Origin: an uncultured Arthrobacter sp.
Lineage (GTDB): Bacteria > Actinomycetota > Actinomycetes > Actinomycetales > Micrococcaceae
Direction: 5' to 3'
DNA: 64,000 bases
Assembly (NCBI RefSeq): GCF_947493765.1
Contig: NZ_CANLSZ010000003.1
Span: 1 to 64,000, forward strand
Part shown: piece after piece, positions 12,242 to 21,306 of the stretch
Layout of the letters: every line of letters starts with the position of its first letter
How positions within the stretch are numbered: position 1 is the stretch's first letter
Program-made: the position numbers and the translations under genes
Notes under the pieces: generated by a model
What the model saw: the letters and a program-made list of their open reading frames with translations, nothing else
The model's database searches: none
Told to the model about the DNA's origin: nothing

Positions 12242-13453
12242 GTGCGCATAGTACTTGGTGTCGGAGGAGGGATTGCAGCCTACAAGGCAGCATCCCTCCT
12301 CCGTCTTTTCACGGAGGGAGGGCACGAGGTCACGGTGATTCCCACCGAGGCCGCCACCCGCTTCGTCGGCACCGCCACGTGGGAGGCCCTCTCCGGCAAT
12401 CCCGTGACCAACAGCGTCTGGGACGCCGTCGACAGGGTCAACCACGTGCGGCTCGGCCACGAGGCGGATCTCATCGTGGTGGCCCCCGCCACCGCCGACG
12501 TCCTGGCCCGTGCCGCCGCAGGTCTCGCCGACGACCTCCTGACCGGCACGCTGCTCATGGCCCGCGGGCCGGTGGTCATGGCCCCCGCCATGCACACCGA
12601 GATGTGGCAGCACGCCGCCACGCGGGCCAATGTGGAGACCCTCCGGGACCGCGGCATCACCGTGGTCGAGCCTGCCTCCGGGCGTCTGACCGGAGCCGAT
12701 TCCGGGCCGGGCCGGCTGCCGGAGCCGGCGGACATCTTCGCCGCGGCCATGCGTGCCGTGGGACGCAGCGACGGAAGCGGCTCGCTCCAGGGCCGGCGTG
12801 TCACCATCTCGGTCGGGGGCACACGCGAGGCGCTCGATCCGGTCCGGTTCCTCGGCAACCGGTCCTCCGGCAAGCAGGGCATGGCCCTGGCCGAGGCAGC
12901 CCTCGCGCAGGGGGCCCACGTCACGCTCGTCCTCGCGCACGCGGAGGTGTCGCCGCCCGCGGGCTGCGACGTCGTCCGGGTCGAGTCGGCCCTGGACCTC
13001 CGGGAGGCCGTGCTCGCGGAGCTGCCCACCACCGATGTGCTCGTGATGGCCGCCGCCGTCGCGGACTACCGCCCGGCCGAGGTCATGGACGCGAAGATCA
13101 AGAAGGGCGACGGCGCCGATCCCGTGATCACGCTGGTGCGCAATCCCGACGTGCTGCGCGATGCCGTCCTGGCGCGCGCCGGACGGGCCGAGCCGCTGGT
13201 GATCGCCGGCTTCGCGGCGGAGACCGGCGACGCCACCGCTGATCCGCTCTCGCACGCACGGGCCAAGCTCGCCCGTAAGGGCTGCGACTTCCTGGTCCTC
13301 AACGTGGTCGGCTCCCACCTCGTCTTCGGGCAGGACACGAACGAGATCACCATCCTCGACGCGCGGGGCACCGAGTCCGCCGCGATCCGGGGGAGCAAGC
13401 GCACCATCGCCGACGCCGTGATCGCCCACGCGGCCGGGCTGCTCGAGGACTGA
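12242..13453 (+). CDS. coaBC: Bifunctional phosphopantothenoylcysteine decarboxylase / phosphopantothenate-cysteine ligase
   Basis: Carries out two successive steps of coenzyme A synthesis. The N-terminal flavoprotein half (about 1-185) begins VGGGIAAYKAASLLR and has PAMHTEMW, the actinobacterial form of the PAMN motif. The C-terminal ligase half begins near 185 (VTISVGGTREALDPVRFLGNRSSGKQG). The length of 403 aa is usual. GTG 12242 is preceded by GAGAGGG; the open frame overlaps rpoZ upstream but the family starts here. Confidence 0.95.
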   Translation: MRIVLGVGGGIAAYKAASLLRLFTEGGHEVTVIPTEAATRFVGTATWEALSGNPVTNSVWDAVDRVNHVRLGHEADLIVVAPATADVLARAAAGLADDLLTGTLLMARGPVVMAPAMHTEMWQHAATRANVETLRDRGITVVEPASGRLTGADSGPGRLPEPADIFAAAMRAVGRSDGSGSLQGRRVTISVGGTREALDPVRFLGNRSSGKQGMALAEAALAQGAHVTLVLAHAEVSPPAGCDVVRVESALDLREAVLAELPTTDVLVMAAAVADYRPAEVMDAKIKKGDGADPVITLVRNPDVLRDAVLARAGRAEPLVIAGFAAETGDATADPLSHARAKLARKGCDFLVLNVVGSHLVFGQDTNEITILDARGTESAAIRGSKRTIADAVIAHAAGLLED

Positions 13454-13555
13454 CCCGCCCGCCGAGGTGCGTGCCGGGTCTTCCGCCGGCACGGTGACCG
13501 ATCGCGCACCGGGGGAGCACCCGGGCCCCGGGCCGGAGCGTGCCGGCGAAGCCAG

Positions 13556-13561
13556 TAGAGT
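13556..13561 (+). promoter_or_regulatory. Candidate leaderless promoter -10 box of metK
   Basis: TAGAGT is followed by six bases and the GTG start of metK, with no Shine-Dalgarno between. This predicts a leaderless mRNA beginning at the start codon. No -35 consensus is visible. Confidence 0.6.
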
Positions 13562-13567
13562 GGGCAG

Positions 13568-14779
13568 GTGAATTCACCCAGTACTGCTCCTGCGCTGCGC
13601 CTGTTCACCTCGGAATCGGTGACGGAGGGCCATCCGGACAAGATCTGCGACCAGATCAGCGACGCCATCCTCGACGGTCTGCTCGAACAGGACGCCGAGT
13701 CCCGGGTGGCCGTGGAGACGCTCGTGACCACCGGCCTGGTGCACGTGGCCGGCGAGGTCACCACCGAGGCCTACGTGGAGATCCCCGACATCGTCCGCAA
13801 GACCATCCTGGGGATCGGCTACGACTCCTCGGCCAACGGCTTCGACGGCGCCCGCTGCGGCGTCTCGGTCTCCATCGGGCAGCAGAGTCCCGAGATCGCC
13901 TCCGGGGTGTTCACCTCCCTGGAGACCCGCGAGGGTACCGGGCTGGACCCCTACGACGCGCAGGGCGCCGGCGACCAGGGCATCATGTTCGGCTACGCGA
14001 GCGACGAGACCGCGGTGCTCATGCCCACCCCGGTCTGGCTGGCCCACCGACTCTCCGAACGGCTCACCACCGTCCGCAAGGACGGCACCCTGCCCTATCT
14101 GCGGCCCGACGGCAAGACCCAGGTGACCATCGGGTACGACGGCGACCGGCCGGTCTCCATCGACTCCGTGGTGATCTCCTCGCAGCATGCCGCCGAGGTC
14201 TCCCTCGACGAGCTCCGCGGTGCCCTGGTGGAGCACGTCATCACGCCCGTGCTGAGCGAGTCCGAGCTCGACACCTCCGCCGTGCGCCACATCCTCAACC
14301 CGGGGGGAGCGTTCGTGATCGGCGGCCCCGTGGGCGATGCCGGGCTGACCGGACGCAAGATCATCGTGGACACGTACGGCGGCATGGCCCGGCACGGCGG
14401 CGGGGCCTTCAGCGGCAAGGATCCCTCGAAGGTGGACCGCTCGGCCGCCTACGCCATGCGGTGGGTGGCCAAGAACGTGGTGGCCGCCGGCCTGGCGCGC
14501 CGGGCGGAGATCCAGATCGCCTACGCGATCGGCATGGCGCAGCCCGTGGGTGTCTACGTGGAGACCTTCGGGACGGAGACCGTGGACCCGCGGGCCATCG
14601 GTGACGCCATCCGGGAGATCTTCGACCTGCGGCCGCTCGGCATCATCAACGCGCTCGACCTGAAGCGTCCCGTCTACCAGCGCACGGCGGCCCATGGCCA
14701 CTTCGGCCGCGAGGAGGACGGCTTCACCTGGGAGCGGACCGACAGGGTCGACAAGCTGCGCGACTACTTCAACGCCTGA
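13568..14779 (+). CDS. metK: S-adenosylmethionine synthetase
   Basis: Makes S-adenosylmethionine from methionine and ATP. GHPDK is at residues 21-25, [12 protein letters not shown] follows, and the phosphate-binding loop [19 protein letters not shown] is intact. The 403-aa length is standard. The GTG start lacks a ribosome binding site but has TAGAGT six bases upstream. priA follows after 55 bases on the same strand. Confidence 0.97.
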   Translation: MNSPSTAPALRLFTSESVTEGHPDKICDQISDAILDGLLEQDAESRVAVETLVTTGLVHVAGEVTTEAYVEIPDIVRKTILGIGYDSSANGFDGARCGVSVSIGQQSPEIASGVFTSLETREGTGLDPYDAQGAGDQGIMFGYASDETAVLMPTPVWLAHRLSERLTTVRKDGTLPYLRPDGKTQVTIGYDGDRPVSIDSVVISSQHAAEVSLDELRGALVEHVITPVLSESELDTSAVRHILNPGGAFVIGGPVGDAGLTGRKIIVDTYGGMARHGGGAFSGKDPSKVDRSAAYAMRWVAKNVVAAGLARRAEIQIAYAIGMAQPVGVYVETFGTETVDPRAIGDAIREIFDLRPLGIINALDLKRPVYQRTAAHGHFGREEDGFTWERTDRVDKLRDYFNA

Positions 14780-14834
14780 TCGGGGGGGAGGGAGCGACCG
14801 GCATCCCGCAGACCGGCTGCCGGAGACCAGCATC

Positions 14835-16973
14835 ATGACGGACCGCACAGACCATGGCGGGGACGACGGGCAGCTCACCCTCCTGCACGGCTTCGGTCCC
14901 GCCAGGCTCCCCTCGGCGGATCCGGCCCGCGCCGCGTCGCTGCCCATCGCACGCGTGCTGCTCGACGGCCAGCTGCCGCACCTCGACCGCTTCTTCGACT
15001 ACAGCGTGCCCGCGGACCTCGACGCCGACGCGCAGCCCGGTGTGCGCGTGAAGGTCCGCTTCGCCGGGCGGGAGCACACCGGGTTCCTCGCGGAACGGGT
15101 CGCCGAGGCCAGCACGACGGCGACCCTGCTGCCCCTGGCGAAGATCGTCTCCCCGCTGCAGGTCCTCACGCCGCAGATCCTCGAGCTCGCGACCAGCGTG
15201 GCGGAGCGCACCGCGGGCATGGTGGGCGACGTGCTCCGCTCGGCCGTGCCTCCCCGGATGGCGCGCGTCGAGCCGGAGTTCCTGGAGCGGCGGCCCGACG
15301 CCGCGGACAGTGCCGCTCCGGAGGACCCGGGCCCCTCGGGGGGCTTCCGGCGCTACCCCACGGGACCGGCCTACCTGCAGCATCTCGCGGCGGGGGAGTC
15401 GCCCCGCGCCGTCCTGACGAGCCTCGGCGGGTACGGTACCGCCGCCTGGCCCGCCGAGCTCGCCGACGCCGTCGCCGCGGCCGCGGCATCGGGTCGCGGG
15501 GCCGTCGTCGTCGTGCCTGATCAGCGCGACCTCGCCCGCGTCGAGGCAGCCCTCGTGGCCCGCCTCGGCGCGCCCGCGGTGGCCCGCCTCACCGCGGAGG
15601 ACGGCGCCACGCCCCGCTACCGGAACTTCCTGCGCCTCCTCACGGGGACCGCGACCGTGGCCGTCGGGACGCGCTCGGCCGCCTACGCCCCGGTGCGGCA
15701 GCTCGGTCTCGTCTGTCTCTGGGACGACGGCGACGATCAGCACGTGGAGCAGCGTGCCCCCTATCAGCACGTGCGCGACGTGCTGCTGCTCCGCGCCGAG
15801 CAGGAGGGAGCGGCCATGCTGCTGGCCTCCTTCGCGCGGTCCACCCAGGCCCAGCGGCTCGTGGACACCGGGTGGGCGAGAGCCATCGAGGCGGACCGCC
15901 CCGAGGTGCGCCGGTCCACGCCGCGCGTGGTGCACGCGACCGACGCCTATCAGCTCGAACGCGATCCCCTGGCGGCTCAGGCGCGCATCCCGCACGTGGC
16001 GTGGTCCGCGGCGCAGGCGGGACTGCGTCACGGACCGGTCCTGCTGCAGGTGGCACGCACGGGCTTCTCCCCGGCCCTGGCGTGCGAGCGGTGCCGCCAC
16101 CCGGCGCGCTGCCGTGCCTGCGCCGGGCCCCTGGCGCAGACCGGGCGGAACGCGCTCCCAGCGTGCCGCTGGTGCGGGCGGCCCGAGACCCACTGGTCCT
16201 GCTCCGAGTGCGGCGGCACCCGGCTCCGGGCCACCGTCTCGGGGTCCACGCGGACCGCCGAGGAACTCGGCAGGGCCTTCCCGGGCATCCCGGTCGTCTC
16301 CTCCGCGGGCGAGCACATCGTGGACCACGTCGGGGAGGCACCCGCCGTCGTCGTCGCGACCCCCGGCGCCGAGCCGATCGCCGCCACCGGCTACGCGGCC
16401 GTGATCCTGCTCGACGGCAACGCCCTCCTGGGCCGGGAATCTCTGCGTGCGGGGGAGGACGCGCGGCGGCGCTGGTTCTCCGCCGCCGTCCTCGCCCGCC
16501 CCGCCGCGCTCGGCGGCACGGTGGTGATCACGGGCGACGACGACGTCGCCGTCGGGCACCTGGTGCGCTGGGATCCTGCCGGCGCCGCGACGCGCGAGCT
16601 CGCCAAACGCCAGGAACTCGGACTGCCGCCGGCCGTCCGCTTCGCGGTGCTGACCGGGTCGCGGGAGGCCGTGCTGCACTTCCTCGAGGGCGTGGAGCTC
16701 GAGGGTGTGGCGAGGGTGGTCGGTCCCTCACCCGTTCCCCCGGACGTGCGCCGGGACGCCCAGGCCGCGGCCCGTGCCGCGGCCGGCACCCCGGTCCGGG
16801 GCGGCGCGCCCACCGAGGCACTGACCGGCCAGGGCAGTCACCGCGCCCTCGTGTTCTTCCCGTACCGTGCGGCCGCCGGTGTCACGCGGCAGTTGCGTTC
16901 GCGGCGTGCGGCGCTGTCCGCGCGGCGGGCGGAGCCGGTGCACCTGCGCCTCGACGCGCTGGACGTGCTGTAG
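14835..16973 (+). CDS. priA: PriA-like primosomal protein lacking helicase motifs
   Basis: The 712-aa protein has the PriA N-terminal DNA-binding domain (HLDRFFDYSVP, GVRVKVRFAGREHTGF) and paired zinc ribbons between about residues 417 and 460 (CERC, CRAC, CRWC, CSEC). Where helicases have a Walker A lysine it reads TSLGGYGTAAWPAEL, and the DEEH position reads DDGDDQH. It is therefore predicted not to hydrolyse ATP, as known for actinobacterial PriA. It probably acts in replication restart or repair as a structural factor. ATG 14835 has CGGAG upstream. Confidence 0.9.
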   Translation: MTDRTDHGGDDGQLTLLHGFGPARLPSADPARAASLPIARVLLDGQLPHLDRFFDYSVPADLDADAQPGVRVKVRFAGREHTGFLAERVAEASTTATLLPLAKIVSPLQVLTPQILELATSVAERTAGMVGDVLRSAVPPRMARVEPEFLERRPDAADSAAPEDPGPSGGFRRYPTGPAYLQHLAAGESPRAVLTSLGGYGTAAWPAELADAVAAAAASGRGAVVVVPDQRDLARVEAALVARLGAPAVARLTAEDGATPRYRNFLRLLTGTATVAVGTRSAAYAPVRQLGLVCLWDDGDDQHVEQRAPYQHVRDVLLLRAEQEGAAMLLASFARSTQAQRLVDTGWARAIEADRPEVRRSTPRVVHATDAYQLERDPLAAQARIPHVAWSAAQAGLRHGPVLLQVARTGFSPALACERCRHPARCRACAGPLAQTGRNALPACRWCGRPETHWSCSECGGTRLRATVSGSTRTAEELGRAFPGIPVVSSAGEHIVDHVGEAPAVVVATPGAEPIAATGYAAVILLDGNALLGRESLRAGEDARRRWFSAAVLARPAALGGTVVITGDDDVAVGHLVRWDPAGAATRELAKRQELGLPPAVRFAVLTGSREAVLHFLEGVELEGVARVVGPSPVPPDVRRDAQAAARAAAGTPVRGGAPTEALTGQGSHRALVFFPYRAAAGVTRQLRSRRAALSARRAEPVHLRLDALDVL

Positions 16974-17027
16974 CGTCCGTGGTCGTCGACGCCGCGTGCC
17001 CGGACCGCGGCCTGCCGTCCGGTCAGG

Positions 17028-17078
17028 ATCAGGGTCAGGGCGAGTGTCAGGATCAGGGCGAGTGTCCGGGTCAGGGCG
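17028..17078. repeat. 18-bp tandem repeats between convergent genes
   Basis: Units at 17028-17045 and 17046-17063 share the pattern xTCAGGxTCAGGGCGAGT, and 17064-17078 is a partial third copy. They fill the space between the priA stop and the end of the 94-aa gene and touch its stop codon. No hairpin terminator is seen in this gap. Confidence 0.7.
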
Positions 17079-17355
17079 CCGCGATGCGCCAGCCGTCCGC
17101 GTCGACGTCGATCGCCACCGGCGGGTCGTCCCGGATCCGGTGCAGTCGCAGCGCGCGGACCAGGGACGGGGCCGGCGCGGCCACCACGAATGCCTCCCCG
17201 CGGAACTCGTCGGCCGTCGTCCCGACGAACGCGGCGACGTCCTCATCTGCTCGCAGCTCGAAGCGGGCCGCGATCCGCCGCCGGTCCGTCGCTGCGTCGT
17301 TGGCCGCACCGGTCTCCACGAGAACGGCCGTGGCGGGGCACTGCAGATCACTCAT
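17071..17355 (-). CDS. Small hypothetical protein at the end of the glycosyltransferase operon
   Basis: A 94-aa protein with no recognised family. It has no signal peptide or membrane segment and is rich in Ala, Arg and Asp. Its ATG lies inside the end of the glycosyltransferase gene (8-base overlap), which supports translation. Composition agrees with its neighbours. Its stop falls within an 18-bp tandem repeat, so the C-terminus may be variable. Confidence 0.55.
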   Translation of the reverse strand: MSDLQCPATAVLVETGAANDAATDRRRIAARFELRADEDVAAFVGTTADEFRGEAFVVAAPAPSLVRALRLHRIRDDPPVAIDVDADGWRIAAP

Positions 17356-18466
17356 GGGAGGGCCCCTGCGCCCGTGCCCACTGGCCGGCTCGCCGTCGGC
17401 CGAACTCCGAGACGGCCCGGGAGCACGCCTGCCTCAGTTGGTGGGCCGATGTCGCCCACGAGTACGCGGCGGCACGCTCCACCCCGGCGCGGGAGGCGGC
17501 GGCCCAGGTCCCGGCGTCGTCCAGTGACCGGACGGCGGCCGCGACGGCCGCCGGGTCGTCCGGATCCACGTAGGCGGCGGCACGGCCGCCCACCTCGCGG
17601 AAGATGGGGATGTCGCTCGCGATCACGGGTGTCCCGGTGGCCATCGCCTCGATGACGGGCAGCCCGTACCCCTCCGCCCGGGAGAGCGTCACGAGGGCCG
17701 TGGAGTCGTGGAGCAGCTCCTGGTACACGGCGTCGGTGACACCGTCGTGGAACACCACCCGGTCCGCCGGCGCCAGGACCGAGAGTTCCGCGCGGCGCGC
17801 GGGCGTGACGCGGCTCAGCAGGTGCAGCGTGTGCCCGGGGAGCAGGCGCATGGTCCGGACGAGCGTCTCCACGTTCTTGTACGGCATGAAGGAGCCCATG
17901 TAGAGCAGCGAGGACGAGCGCGGGGTGGCGGGGTCCCGGCGGCGTTGCGCCGGCTGGGGCGCGTTCCCCACGAGCAGTACCGGCCGGCGGGTGAGCCGGT
18001 GCTCCCGGATCAGCGCGGCCGTGGTCCCGGAGATCGTGGCGACGACGTCGGCACGGTCCAGCAGCAGGCGCTGCGGCCAGTACGCCAGGTGGTACAGCCG
18101 CCAGAGGAGGCGCACGGGCAGGGGCAGGAAGCCCGGCGGTGCGGGGTTCTGGTAGTAGATGAGGTCGTGCAGGGTGAGCACCAGGGGGTAGCGGCGGCCC
18201 CAGGAACCCATGGTCTGCAGGGGGCAGACGACGACGTCGGGCCGGAGCCGGTTGATGCGCAGGGCGATGAACAGCTCGGCGGGGGAGAGCGGGCTGCTGA
18301 CGCGCACGTGGGGCACGTCCGGGAGCAGGGCCAGCTGGCGCGGATCGCTGATGAGCATCACGACGTCGTCCGTCGCGGCGAGCGCGGCGATGAGTCCCGC
18401 CCCGTAGCGGCTGATGCCGTCGTGGTGGTCGGTGCGGGTGAAGCGCGCGTCGACGAGGATCCTCAT
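17348..18466 (-). CDS. Glycosyltransferase family 4 (GT-B fold)
   Basis: Transfers a sugar from a nucleotide-sugar to an unknown acceptor. The 372-aa protein starts MRILVDARFTRTDHHDGISRYG, a typical GT4 N-terminus with a Gly-rich loop. The C-terminal donor domain has GSFMPYKNVETLV and the E-x7-E motif in SRAEGYGLPVIEAMATG. No membrane segment is seen. ATG 18466 overlaps the hydrolase stop (ATGA). Partners in the operon are an alpha/beta hydrolase and an aldo/keto reductase; the substrate cannot be inferred. Confidence 0.9.
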   Translation of the reverse strand: MRILVDARFTRTDHHDGISRYGAGLIAALAATDDVVMLISDPRQLALLPDVPHVRVSSPLSPAELFIALRINRLRPDVVVCPLQTMGSWGRRYPLVLTLHDLIYYQNPAPPGFLPLPVRLLWRLYHLAYWPQRLLLDRADVVATISGTTAALIREHRLTRRPVLLVGNAPQPAQRRRDPATPRSSSLLYMGSFMPYKNVETLVRTMRLLPGHTLHLLSRVTPARRAELSVLAPADRVVFHDGVTDAVYQELLHDSTALVTLSRAEGYGLPVIEAMATGTPVIASDIPIFREVGGRAAAYVDPDDPAAVAAAVRSLDDAGTWAAASRAGVERAAAYSWATSAHQLRQACSRAVSEFGRRRAGQWARAQGPSHE

Positions 18467-19329
18467 CCGGGCAGGGCCTCCAAGTACTCCTCGATGAGCC
18501 GCGCGGCCTCCCGCGGCTTCTCGTAGTGGACCAGGTGCCCCACTCCGGGGATCATCCGGAGCGTGGCGTCCGGCACGAGCGCCGCGAGCTCGCGCTGGCT
18601 CTCCGGGGAGCCGAGGGGATCCTGCTCGGCGACGACGAGCAGGACGGGCGGCACGAGCTCCGCGGCCCGCTCCCGCACGGTGCCGGAGATGGAGGCGCGG
18701 AAGGCCTCGAGCACCACGCGGCGGCTGGTGAAGGAGCTGAAGTACGCCCGGTGCTGGCCGTGGATCCAGCGGCGCAGCGACCGGTCCCTCGTCGTCGCCA
18801 TGAACTCGCTCATGAGCCGGACGATCAGGCGGTTCGCCAGCAGGGCCCGGCCCAGCCGCTCCGGCAGGCGGTCCGCCGCCACGTAGTAGGCCTCGGCCGC
18901 CCGGGACGCGAGACGACTGGGTCCCTCGAGGGCCGGCGAGCTGATCGGGTTGATGAGCACCAGCGCCGCCACGGCCTCCGGCCGGACCGCCACCGCCTCG
19001 GCGGCGACGATGGAGCCGAAGGAGTGTCCCAGCAGCACGGGTCTGTCGCCCGCGAGGTCGAGGACGCACGCACCGACGAAGCGGGCGTAGGCGGCGACGT
19101 CGTGGGTCCCGGGCAGTTCCTGGCCCTGTCCGAAGCCGGGCAGGTCCGGCAGGAGGACGCGATGCGCCGGGAGCTCCTCGGCGAGGCGCCGCAGCCCGTG
19201 GTGGTCGCCGCGGAAGCCGTGCACCATCACGATCGTCGTGGCACCTGCGGCGGGATCTGTCGCGGCGACGTCCCACACCCGCTGCGTCGTACCCTCCCAC
19301 TGGACGGTGTGGGCGACCGTTCGGCGCAT
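18463..19329 (-). CDS. Alpha/beta hydrolase
   Basis: The 288-aa hydrolase has the oxyanion segment VMVHGFRGDHHG (about 34-45), nucleophile Ser103 in GHSFGS, a likely acid in AEQDPLG and the catalytic His in GVGHLVHYEKP. It is typical of esterases and lactone or carbon-carbon hydrolases; the substrate is unknown. No signal peptide. The ATG overlaps the reductase stop and its stop overlaps the glycosyltransferase start, both as ATGA, so the three genes are tightly coupled. Confidence 0.92.
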   Translation of the reverse strand: MRRTVAHTVQWEGTTQRVWDVAATDPAAGATTIVMVHGFRGDHHGLRRLAEELPAHRVLLPDLPGFGQGQELPGTHDVAAYARFVGACVLDLAGDRPVLLGHSFGSIVAAEAVAVRPEAVAALVLINPISSPALEGPSRLASRAAEAYYVAADRLPERLGRALLANRLIVRLMSEFMATTRDRSLRRWIHGQHRAYFSSFTSRRVVLEAFRASISGTVRERAAELVPPVLLVVAEQDPLGSPESQRELAALVPDATLRMIPGVGHLVHYEKPREAARLIEEYLEALPG

Positions 19330-20156
19330 CACCCCACCCGGTCGGGGTGCGAGCCGGAGCGCTGGTCCCGGTCCAGGCCGTCCAGGGCCGCCAGCTGCCG
19401 GTCGTCGAGCGCGAAGCCGAAGATGTCCAGGTTCGAGCTGATGCGCTCGGGGGTGCTGGACTTCGGGATGGTCAGGATCCCGTGCTGCAGGTGCCAGCGG
19501 AGCACCACCTGGGCGGGCGTGCGTCCGAGCTGCTCCGCGAGCTCGCCGACGACCGGATCGCCGAGCACACTGCCGCGCCCGAGTGGGCTCCAGGCCTGGG
19601 TCAGGATCCCGTGCTGCTCGTGGAACGCGCGCAGCTCGCGCTGCTGGAGATAGGGGTGCAGCTCCACCTGGTTCAGGACCGGGAGGACGCCCGTCTCGTC
19701 GAGCAGCCGCTGCAGGTGGTCCTGCTGGAAGTTCGAGACGCCCACGGAGCGCACGCGGCCCTCCGCACGGAGCTGGGTCAGGGCACGCCACGACTCGACG
19801 TACAGGTCCTGCGCCGGGCACGGCCAGTGGATCAGGTACAGGTCCAGCCGGTCGAGTCCGAGCAGGTCCATGGTGGTGTCGAAGGCGCGCAGCGTGGCGT
19901 CGTAGCCGTGCGCGTCGTTCCACACCTTCGAGGTGACGAACAGGTCGTCGCGATCGCCGCTCCAGGCCCGCACGGCGGCGCCGACGCCGGCCTCGTTCCC
20001 GTACAGCGCGGCCGTGTCGATGAGCCGGTACCCGCTCCCGAGCGCCGTCGCACACAGCCGCTCGGTGTCCTCGGGCGGTACCTTGTAGACGCCGTAGCCG
20101 ATCACGTCCAGGGAGTGACCGTCGGCGAGCTGGGCGTGGGGCACGGAGAGCGTCAT
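19329..20156 (-). CDS. Aldo/keto reductase
   Basis: NADPH-dependent reductase of the 2,5-diketo-gluconate reductase type (275 aa). The catalytic tetrad Asp47, Tyr52, Lys77 and His110 is complete, and the NADPH-binding segment IPKSSTPERI is present. It is the first gene of the minus-strand operon. TAGAGT lies six bases before the ATG with no Shine-Dalgarno, so the transcript is probably leaderless. The physiological substrate is not predictable. Confidence 0.94.
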   Translation of the reverse strand: MTLSVPHAQLADGHSLDVIGYGVYKVPPEDTERLCATALGSGYRLIDTAALYGNEAGVGAAVRAWSGDRDDLFVTSKVWNDAHGYDATLRAFDTTMDLLGLDRLDLYLIHWPCPAQDLYVESWRALTQLRAEGRVRSVGVSNFQQDHLQRLLDETGVLPVLNQVELHPYLQQRELRAFHEQHGILTQAWSPLGRGSVLGDPVVGELAEQLGRTPAQVVLRWHLQHGILTIPKSSTPERISSNLDIFGFALDDRQLAALDGLDRDQRSGSHPDRVG

Positions 20157-20162
20157 GAGGGC

Positions 20163-20168
20163 ACTCTA
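20163..20168 (-). promoter_or_regulatory. Candidate leaderless promoter -10 box of the aldo/keto reductase operon
   Basis: On the minus strand TAGAGT is followed by six bases and the ATG at 20156. No ribosome binding site is present in that interval. Confidence 0.55.
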
Positions 20169-20198
20169 CCGAGGCCCGCGCCGGGTGGCGTGATCGCG

Positions 20199-21191
20199 TC
20201 AGACCCCGATCAGTCGCCGCGCGGAGCCCTCGTCGAGGATGAGGTCCGTGGCCAGGCCCGCGGCGAGCGCCCCACGCAGGCCGTGGATCTTCGACTCGCC
20301 GGACACGACGCAGATGCGCCGGCCGACCCGCCGGAGATCATCCAGGTCGGGGCCGGTGCTGCGCTCGTTCAGCAGGATGTTCCGGTGGCTGCCGTCGGCC
20401 CGGAAGAACATCGTGGCCACGTCGCCCACCACGCCGTCGGCCTCCAGGGTCTCCAGGTCCTCCGGGTCGAGGTACCCGCCGCTGTAGACGTGGCTGGGAA
20501 TCCCCGCCCCGATGGAGCCGACGCCGAAGATGGCCATGGTCATGCGCTCCTGCAGATCCAGGATCCGCCGCACGCTGCGTTCGTTCCACATGGCCTGCTT
20601 CGTCCCGGCGTGGTCGAAGAACGCCGGGACGGGGAACTGCTCCACGCGCGCGCCGTAGGCCTGCCCGAAGCGGCGCAGGATCTCGCTGGCGTAGGAGATC
20701 CCCGTGGTCTCGGTGTTGCCCGCACCGTTCAGCTGCACGATCGTGCTGTCGTGCGTCTGCTTGCGCGTGAGGCAGTGGCTCACCGCGCTGAGGGTGGAGC
20801 CCCACGCCACGCCGATGATCGCGTTGGAGTCCACGAGCGGACCGATGGTGCGCGCTGCCTGCAGCGCCACGCGGTTGAGCACCTCCGACTCGTTGACGGT
20901 ATCGGCGATCGGCACCACGTGCGCCTCGATGTCGAACCGGCGACTTATCTGCTGCTCCAGCGCGGGCGTGCGTTCCGTCGGGTTGTTCACCTGGATCTGC
21001 ACGAGGCCCGTGCCGCGCGCCATGGCCAGCAGTCGCGACACCGTGGAGCGCGAGGTCCGCAGTTCGCGCGCGATGGCGTCCATGGTCAGATCCTGCAGGT
21101 AGTACATCTGCGCGGCGCGCAGGGCGTCGCGTGACCGGGTACCGGAGGCGTGCCCGGGGAGCGGAGGCTCGGCCTCGTTGGTCGCCGTCAT
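20199..21191 (-). CDS. SorC/DeoR-type sugar-binding transcriptional regulator, probable glp regulator
   Basis: The 330-aa protein has an N-terminal helix-turn-helix (about 25-60, MDAIARELRTSRSTVSRLLAMA) and a SorC-type effector domain resembling sugar isomerases (GVAWGSTLSAV, GVGSIGAG). It is transcribed away from glpD, with about 115 bases between, and so probably controls glpD-glpF-glpK in response to a phosphorylated effector such as glycerol 3-phosphate; this is inferred from position. The ATG is preceded at six bases by GACACT on the minus strand, so it may be leaderless. A perfect 14-base palindrome lies between the divergent starts. Confidence 0.88.
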   Translation of the reverse strand: MTATNEAEPPLPGHASGTRSRDALRAAQMYYLQDLTMDAIARELRTSRSTVSRLLAMARGTGLVQIQVNNPTERTPALEQQISRRFDIEAHVVPIADTVNESEVLNRVALQAARTIGPLVDSNAIIGVAWGSTLSAVSHCLTRKQTHDSTIVQLNGAGNTETTGISYASEILRRFGQAYGARVEQFPVPAFFDHAGTKQAMWNERSVRRILDLQERMTMAIFGVGSIGAGIPSHVYSGGYLDPEDLETLEADGVVGDVATMFFRADGSHRNILLNERSTGPDLDDLRRVGRRICVVSGESKIHGLRGALAAGLATDLILDEGSARRLIGV

Positions 21192-21211
21192 GACACCAGT
21201 GTCGACCCCCG

Positions 21212-21225
21212 TGCACGTTCGTGCA
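21212..21225. promoter_or_regulatory. Palindromic candidate operator between the regulator and glpD
   Basis: TGCACGTTCGTGCA has perfect 6-base arms around TT. It lies upstream of both divergent promoters, roughly at -20 to -34 of the regulator and just upstream of the glpD -35 candidate, so one bound protein could control both sides. Confidence 0.5.
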
Positions 21226-21231
21226 AGGCGG

Positions 21232-21260
21232 TTGACTGTTATTTGCAGTGCTCGGACACT
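21232..21260 (+). promoter_or_regulatory. Candidate glpD promoter
   Basis: TTGACT (21232-21237), 17 bases and GACACT (21255-21260). It would give a leader of about 40 bases before the TTG start of glpD, which has GGAG at 21296-21299. Confidence 0.5.
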
Positions 21261-21306
21261 TGAGGGGCAGCACCCATTCCAGACATTGACGTTACGGAGT
21301 AGTACC

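Noticed and set aside
17028-17078. CRISPR array
   Set aside because: Units are adjacent 18-mers without unique spacers; the same holds for the other tandem repeats in the window.
21178-21306. Earlier in-frame start for glpD
   Set aside because: The extension crosses the divergent promoter region and operator palindrome; TTG 21307 has GGAG at good spacing.
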